From Sellimonas caecigallum (GTDB taxonomy: Bacteria > Bacillota > Clostridia > Lachnospirales > Lachnospiraceae), in assembly GCF_045038405.1 (NCBI RefSeq), contig NZ_CP173660.1:930001-994000 (forward strand): a stretch of 64,000 nucleotides of DNA, in the 5' to 3' direction. Position numbers and translations under genes: made by a program. How positions within the stretch are numbered: the first letter of the stretch is position 1; each line of letters starts with the position of its first letter. The notes beneath the pieces are model-generated. The model searched no databases. It had not been told where the DNA came from and worked only from the letters and a program-made list of their open reading frames with translations. Shown piece by piece: positions 60,368-64,000 of the stretch.

Positions 60368-60592
60368 CTACCAATCCGAGGTATTTGATACAATCACACT
60401 TTTTACTTTGGATTTGAACACCTTTTGAACATTCCCTGTGGCTGGCAGAATTGCTGCGACTTTGCATTTTTGCGCTGGCTTGTATTCTTTCAGTTCCGCT
60501 AACTGGAAACTATAACAGCTACCATTAACAATATAGAAAAGAACTTCATACTTTCCCACCGCAAATTGCAATTCATCTATCATATTTTTCAA
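60368..60592 (-). CDS. Hypothetical small protein (weak support)
   Basis: 74 aa, no family, no good ribosome site before TTG at 60592. It may be a fragment of a degraded gene. Moderately credible composition (Val/Lys-rich, ends TSDW). Confidence 0.3.
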   Translation of the reverse strand: MKNMIDELQFAVGKYEVLFYIVNGSCYSFQLAELKEYKPAQKCKVAAILPATGNVQKVFKSKVKSVIVSNTSDW

Positions 60593-60627
60593 TATTCACT
60601 GTGACTTTCGAAAACTGATTTGAAGCA

Positions 60628-61020
60628 TTACGGTAAAGCCTTTCTCAAATCTGCAACATATAATTCCTGCTGCTTTTTCAAATACATTTTGACAAACGGC
60701 TTCATAAAAATTTTCTTTGCCGTTACCTCCTCGGTAAAATCAATCTCTGTATAGTTGTCTTTCTCAGTGAAAACACCTGTCCAATGTCCCTTCATATTAC
60801 TGTTTTCCATATCGAACTCCCAGCGTTTACATGGTTCTGTACAGGTAATGGTAAATGTTGTTGGATATCCATCTTTTGTATATTCAATAAACTGATTCTT
60901 ACCCGAGATTTCGATTTTGCTCAGATCGCTACGCCATGAATAGTTGTGGATAGAAGTCACAACGTCCCAGACTTTTTGGATATCACACTGAAAATTGGCC
61001 TTTATATTTGAAACTGCCAT
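60628..61020 (-). CDS. SRPBCC (START-like) domain protein
   Basis: 130 aa. Helix-grip fold: starts with a beta strand and DIQKVWDVVTSIHNYSWRSDL, ends PFVKMYLKKQQELYVADLRKAL. Polyketide cyclase or hydrophobic-ligand-binding relatives; ligand unknown. GGAGGATTC precedes ATG. Single gene. Confidence 0.85.
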   Translation of the reverse strand: MAVSNIKANFQCDIQKVWDVVTSIHNYSWRSDLSKIEISGKNQFIEYTKDGYPTTFTITCTEPCKRWEFDMENSNMKGHWTGVFTEKDNYTEIDFTEEVTAKKIFMKPFVKMYLKKQQELYVADLRKALP

Positions 61021-61056
61021 ATTTTGAATCCTCCATAAATATAGTGCAACTCACTA

Positions 61057-61245
61057 CTATAATTCACACATCATAATATATTCCTGCCATTTCAGCAACT
61101 CCAGTATTTTGACCATACGCTGTGAGCCGATTCCCTGCCCCCGGTATTCCTTATACAAAGAAATAGCAAAGGATGGCATGCCGTTCCGAATCTGACGAGT
61201 AAATGCCCGGAAATCCCAGAAATACTGCACTTTTTCAGCGATCAG
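61057..61245 (-). pseudogene. GNAT acetyltransferase remnant
   Basis: A 60-residue open stretch contains the GNAT acetyl-CoA region PSFAISLYKEYRGQGIGS. No start is present; it runs into the serine recombinase stop. Similar in motif to the gene at 21028 (SLAISLYKKYRGQGIGS). Confidence 0.6.
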
Positions 61246-62924
61246 TTCTTAACCCGTGACATCAGTACAACCGTCTCGATTTGTTCTTCGTTGTCCAAAC
61301 TGATACTTATGTCTTCCTCGATGATCGGCAGCTTAAATTTGATGGATTTCAGCCACTGTCCATTAGGTTGACGCTCCGGGTAAATCTGTATCTCAGAGAT
61401 CAGCGCCTCGATCAGCTGCCGCCGCTCCACATCGTTCATCACGCCGTACAGTTTCTCAAAATAAATCAGAACTTTATAGATATTGTCGCCGGTCAGCTTT
61501 TCTGCTTCAACGGCCTGCTTTTTAGCTCTGGCGGCAATCAACAACGATTCTGTATCTTCAATCTTATCATACATCCTGTAAAGGCGGTCATCAAGATCAG
61601 CCTTGCGCCGGACATAATGCCGGTCATCCGGGTCGAGAGAGTCAATTTCTTCTGCCAGCTTTGTTTTGATGGAATAGTGCTGGCGAAGCTGCTTCTCGTA
61701 GTTTGCAATCTCCTGGTCAATGGCAGCAGTATCCACCTTCATGTTGATTTTTTCCTGCATCATGGCAGCAAACTTCGGATTGCTCACCAGCTTTACAATG
61801 ACTTCTGCCACGGCATCGTCCAGCAGTTCTTCCCGAATCTGCTTCTTGTAATCGCACTTGTGCCCACGTATCATGGAGCGGTGCTTGCAACCGTAGTAGT
61901 AAAAATCCTTATACTTGGTGCCGTCCGCTTTGTGCTTGATGCTTTTGTTCCCATACATTCCTGCCTCGCAGACAGGGCACTTTACAATGCCGGAAAGAAG
62001 ATGTACATGCTCGTCCTTCCCGCGATTGACGTGTTCATACTTTTTTGCTTGTGCCAGCAGCTTCACCTGCGCCGCTTGCCAGACTTCTTCCGAAACAATC
62101 GCTTCATGTTGCCCGTCTGCAAGCAAATAGTTGTCCTGCTCCACCAGTTTATATTCGTTTCTTGTGCCACGAACTTTTTCCGTCTTGCGTCGGCCATAGG
62201 CGATTTTCCCGCAGTACACCGGATTTTTCAAAATCAAGCGAATCAAATGTGCGTCAAACAGAGGATTCTTCCCATTCTGCCGGGGAATTTTGCGGATGCC
62301 ATGGTTCTCCAGATATTTAGCGATTCCGTTTGCACCAATATCCGTATGTACATACTGGTCATAGATGACGCGGATCGCCTCCGCTTCTTCCTCGTTGATA
62401 ATCAGTTTCCCATCCACCAGCTGATACCCATAGGGGGCAAAGCCACCGTTCCAGCGGCCCTCCCTTGCTTTTTGGATACGGCCCTCCATGGTTTGGACAC
62501 GGATATTTTCGCGCTCAATCTCCGCCACAGCAGACAGGACGGAGATCATCAATTTGCCCGCGTCTTTGGAAGAATCAATGCCGTCCTCCACACATACCAG
62601 ATTGACGCCAAAATCCTGCATGACCTGAAGGGAAGAAAGCACGTCCGCCGCATTTCTGCCGAAGCGGGACAATTTGAATACCAGAACATAGGACACGCCA
62701 TCTTTTCCGGATTTGATGTCCTCCATCATCTGGCTGAATTGCGCCCGGCCTTCAATGGATTTTCCAGACTTTCCCGCGTCCTCATATTCACCGACGATCT
62801 CATAATCGTTATAGTCTGCGTAGGCTTTCATTTTGGCTTTCTGTGCATCCAGCGAATAGCCATCCACCTGCATAGCGGTGGAGACTCTGGTATAGGTGTA
62901 AACTTTTATCTTCTCTTTCTGCAT
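61242..62924 (-). CDS. Large serine recombinase
   Basis: Integrase/resolvase, about 560 aa. Catalytic domain VYTYTRVSTAMQVDGYSLD with the nucleophilic Ser, then FKLSRFGRNAADVL (Arg pair) and VLSAVAEIERENIR. The recombinase domain GGFAPYGYQLVDGKL and a zinc ribbon (VKCPVCEAGMYG, YYGCKH) precede a long coiled coil. ATG at 62924 has GAGGAAG 8 nt upstream; ATG at 62939 is its alternative. It probably mobilised this island. Confidence 0.93.
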   Translation of the reverse strand: MQKEKIKVYTYTRVSTAMQVDGYSLDAQKAKMKAYADYNDYEIVGEYEDAGKSGKSIEGRAQFSQMMEDIKSGKDGVSYVLVFKLSRFGRNAADVLSSLQVMQDFGVNLVCVEDGIDSSKDAGKLMISVLSAVAEIERENIRVQTMEGRIQKAREGRWNGGFAPYGYQLVDGKLIINEEEAEAIRVIYDQYVHTDIGANGIAKYLENHGIRKIPRQNGKNPLFDAHLIRLILKNPVYCGKIAYGRRKTEKVRGTRNEYKLVEQDNYLLADGQHEAIVSEEVWQAAQVKLLAQAKKYEHVNRGKDEHVHLLSGIVKCPVCEAGMYGNKSIKHKADGTKYKDFYYYGCKHRSMIRGHKCDYKKQIREELLDDAVAEVIVKLVSNPKFAAMMQEKINMKVDTAAIDQEIANYEKQLRQHYSIKTKLAEEIDSLDPDDRHYVRRKADLDDRLYRMYDKIEDTESLLIAARAKKQAVEAEKLTGDNIYKVLIYFEKLYGVMNDVERRQLIEALISEIQIYPERQPNGQWLKSIKFKLPIIEEDISISLDNEEQIETVVLMSRVKN

Positions 62925-62971
62925 CTTAATCTTCCTCATGTGGTGCCAATCGAAAAATTGGATTGGCTATT

Positions 62972-64000
62972 TTAACTTGGATTAGAAGTATCATCCTGCT
63001 TTTCCGCTTCCGTCTTGGCCGTTTTCCCCAACTGTTTGATGGTCTTCAGATATTCTTCCTCGACAGGGGAAAGGGTTTGTGCTTGATAACGTTTATATTC
63101 TGCTTTCGCTTTTTCCATCGCCTGTGCATGACTGATTTTCCCTGCATGGGTCAATACTTCTTCCCCAGTCGCCCGAAGAATGTTATCCAGCTGCTCCACA
63201 TAATCACTCATATACATGGGCCGGTGACGAATGGCCTGCACCTCGGCAAAGTCGAAATAACCGGATACCATTTGATTCAGAACCCGCAGTTCTTCCTCCG
63301 TCAGATAATTCTTGGCAATCCCAATATCTTTTGCCGTGGGAAAATCCCCGGAAAAGGTGGTAAGCCCCATAAATGGCTTATCCGCATCGGCCCGCTCATA
63401 GATCACTTCCGCAGCCGTATGTCCATGCGCTGCATAATGAAGCTTGTTCTGCACCATTTTGAAAAACGCAACAGATTCCGCACTTCTGGGGTTATAGTCC
63501 ACGCTGGTGGCGTACAAGTCCAACACTTGACGATACATGACTTTTTCCGAAGAACGAATGTCCCGAATCCGTTCCAGCAGTTCGCGCCAATAGTTGCCAC
63601 CGCCCAAATTTTTTAGGCGCTCATCGTCCATCGTGAAGCCCTTGATCATATATTCTTTTAGGCGCTCAGTGGCCCACCGGCGAAACTGGGTGGCAATCAA
63701 AGATTTTACTCTGTACCCCAAAGAAATGATCATGTCCAGATTATAGAAAGGCAGCTCTCTGGTTACTTGCCGGTTGCCCTCCATTCGAACCTGTCGGAAT
63801 TTCCGACAGGTTGAAGTCTCATCCAGTTCGCCTTCTTCATAGATGTGGCCGATATGCTCCACAATGTTGCTTCTGGACGTATGGAACAGTTCCGCCATCT
63901 GCTGCTGTGTCAGCCAAACGGTTTCGTCCACAAACCGGCATTCTACCTTTGTAAGTCCATCTTCCGCCTGATAAATTACAATCTCACCCTGGCCCTGATT
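62972..64000 (-). CDS. RhuM-like virulence/defence protein (5' end outside window)
   Basis: At least 342 aa, coding open past base 64000. The RhuM family start region shows VDETVWLTQQQMAELF, LFHTSRSNIVEHIGHI and TRELPFYNLDMIISLGYRV, with a C-terminal helical part (HAQAMEKAKAEYKRYQAQ). DNA-binding N-terminus, function unknown; related genes occur in pathogenicity and defence islands. It stands 47 bp before the serine recombinase. Confidence 0.85.
   Translation of the reverse strand, partial: NQGQGEIVIYQAEDGLTKVECRFVDETVWLTQQQMAELFHTSRSNIVEHIGHIYEEGELDETSTCRKFRQVRMEGNRQVTRELPFYNLDMIISLGYRVKSLIATQFRRWATERLKEYMIKGFTMDDERLKNLGGGNYWRELLERIRDIRSSEKVMYRQVLDLYATSVDYNPRSAESVAFFKMVQNKLHYAAHGHTAAEVIYERADADKPFMGLTTFSGDFPTAKDIGIAKNYLTEEELRVLNQMVSGYFDFAEVQAIRHRPMYMSDYVEQLDNILRATGEEVLTHAGKISHAQAMEKAKAEYKRYQAQTLSPVEEEYLKTIKQLGKTAKTEAEKQDDTSNPS

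Noticed and set aside
61281..62975. Long open frame on the plus strand opposite the serine recombinase
   Set aside because: No ribosome site, odd composition, and the minus strand has all recombinase motifs.
1..64000. CRISPR arrays, rRNA operons or tRNA clusters
   Set aside because: No regularly spaced 25-40 bp repeats and no recognisable rRNA or tRNA sequences were seen.

Overview
The window looks like a chromosome segment of a spore-forming, anaerobic gut Clostridium, most likely Lachnospiraceae. The reasons are a SpoIIID regulator, Shine-Dalgarno-led genes throughout, a bile salt hydrolase, a Feo iron-uptake cluster with Cys-rich partners, anaerobic enzymes (radical SAM activase, siroheme reductase, hemerythrin) and moderate GC. 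I cannot name the species from sequence alone. I saw no rRNA, tRNA or CRISPR array.

Layout. 1-3226 (minus): nucleoside salvage operon udp-cdd-deoB-bmp, with the last gene cut by the window edge. 3546-5222: an ApbE lipoprotein and a frameshifted flavodoxin lipoprotein. About 5300-6840: an IS110-family element with a long 5' noncoding end that may hold a bridge RNA. 6899-10268: DUF2935 and DUF3795 proteins and two XRE regulators. 10571-23736: a 13-kb integrative mobilizable element in the 3' end of guaA. It carries an IS3 copy, a type II restriction-modification operon (C5 methyltransferase, endonuclease, Vsr, Clp-fold serine protease, 59-aa protein), MobV relaxase, RepA-like ATPase, MobC, tyrosine integrase, Xis-like protein, and a GNAT/XRE/reverse-transcriptase cargo block. 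23725-30231: guaA, spoIIID, a SWIM zinc-finger protein, and a metallophosphoesterase/bile salt hydrolase/repeat-protein operon. 30328-32120: a second DDE insertion sequence. 32148-40819: housekeeping and stress genes, including a CorC/CNNM transporter behind a leader with a strong hairpin, siroheme reductase, hemerythrin-rpiB, a HAD and radical SAM pair, an aldose epimerase homologue and an RlmI-like methyltransferase. 41000-44449: feoA-feoB with two membrane-anchored HMA proteins and a Cys-rich Feo-associated protein, behind a DtxR-like box. 44588-50559: CmpB-like membrane protein, nth, GH31 glucosidase, and lon under a CIRCE element. 50642-59103: fabV, ArsR/nitroreductase, decayed genes, a LysR regulator and a two-gene ABC exporter whose first gene is internally deleted. 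59206-64000: an accessory island with Fic, SRPBCC, a GNAT remnant, a large serine recombinase and a RhuM-like protein.

The most interesting places are the RT cargo block and the restriction operon with a Clp-fold protease (both in the guaA element), and the acidic leader peptide overlapping a terminator upstream of the CorC/CNNM gene. Several genes (flavodoxin, DUF3795, a mobilization-module protein, ABC exporter, HD protein/alcohol dehydrogenase junction) carry single-base or deletion lesions, which suggests active decay or assembly error in the accessory parts.
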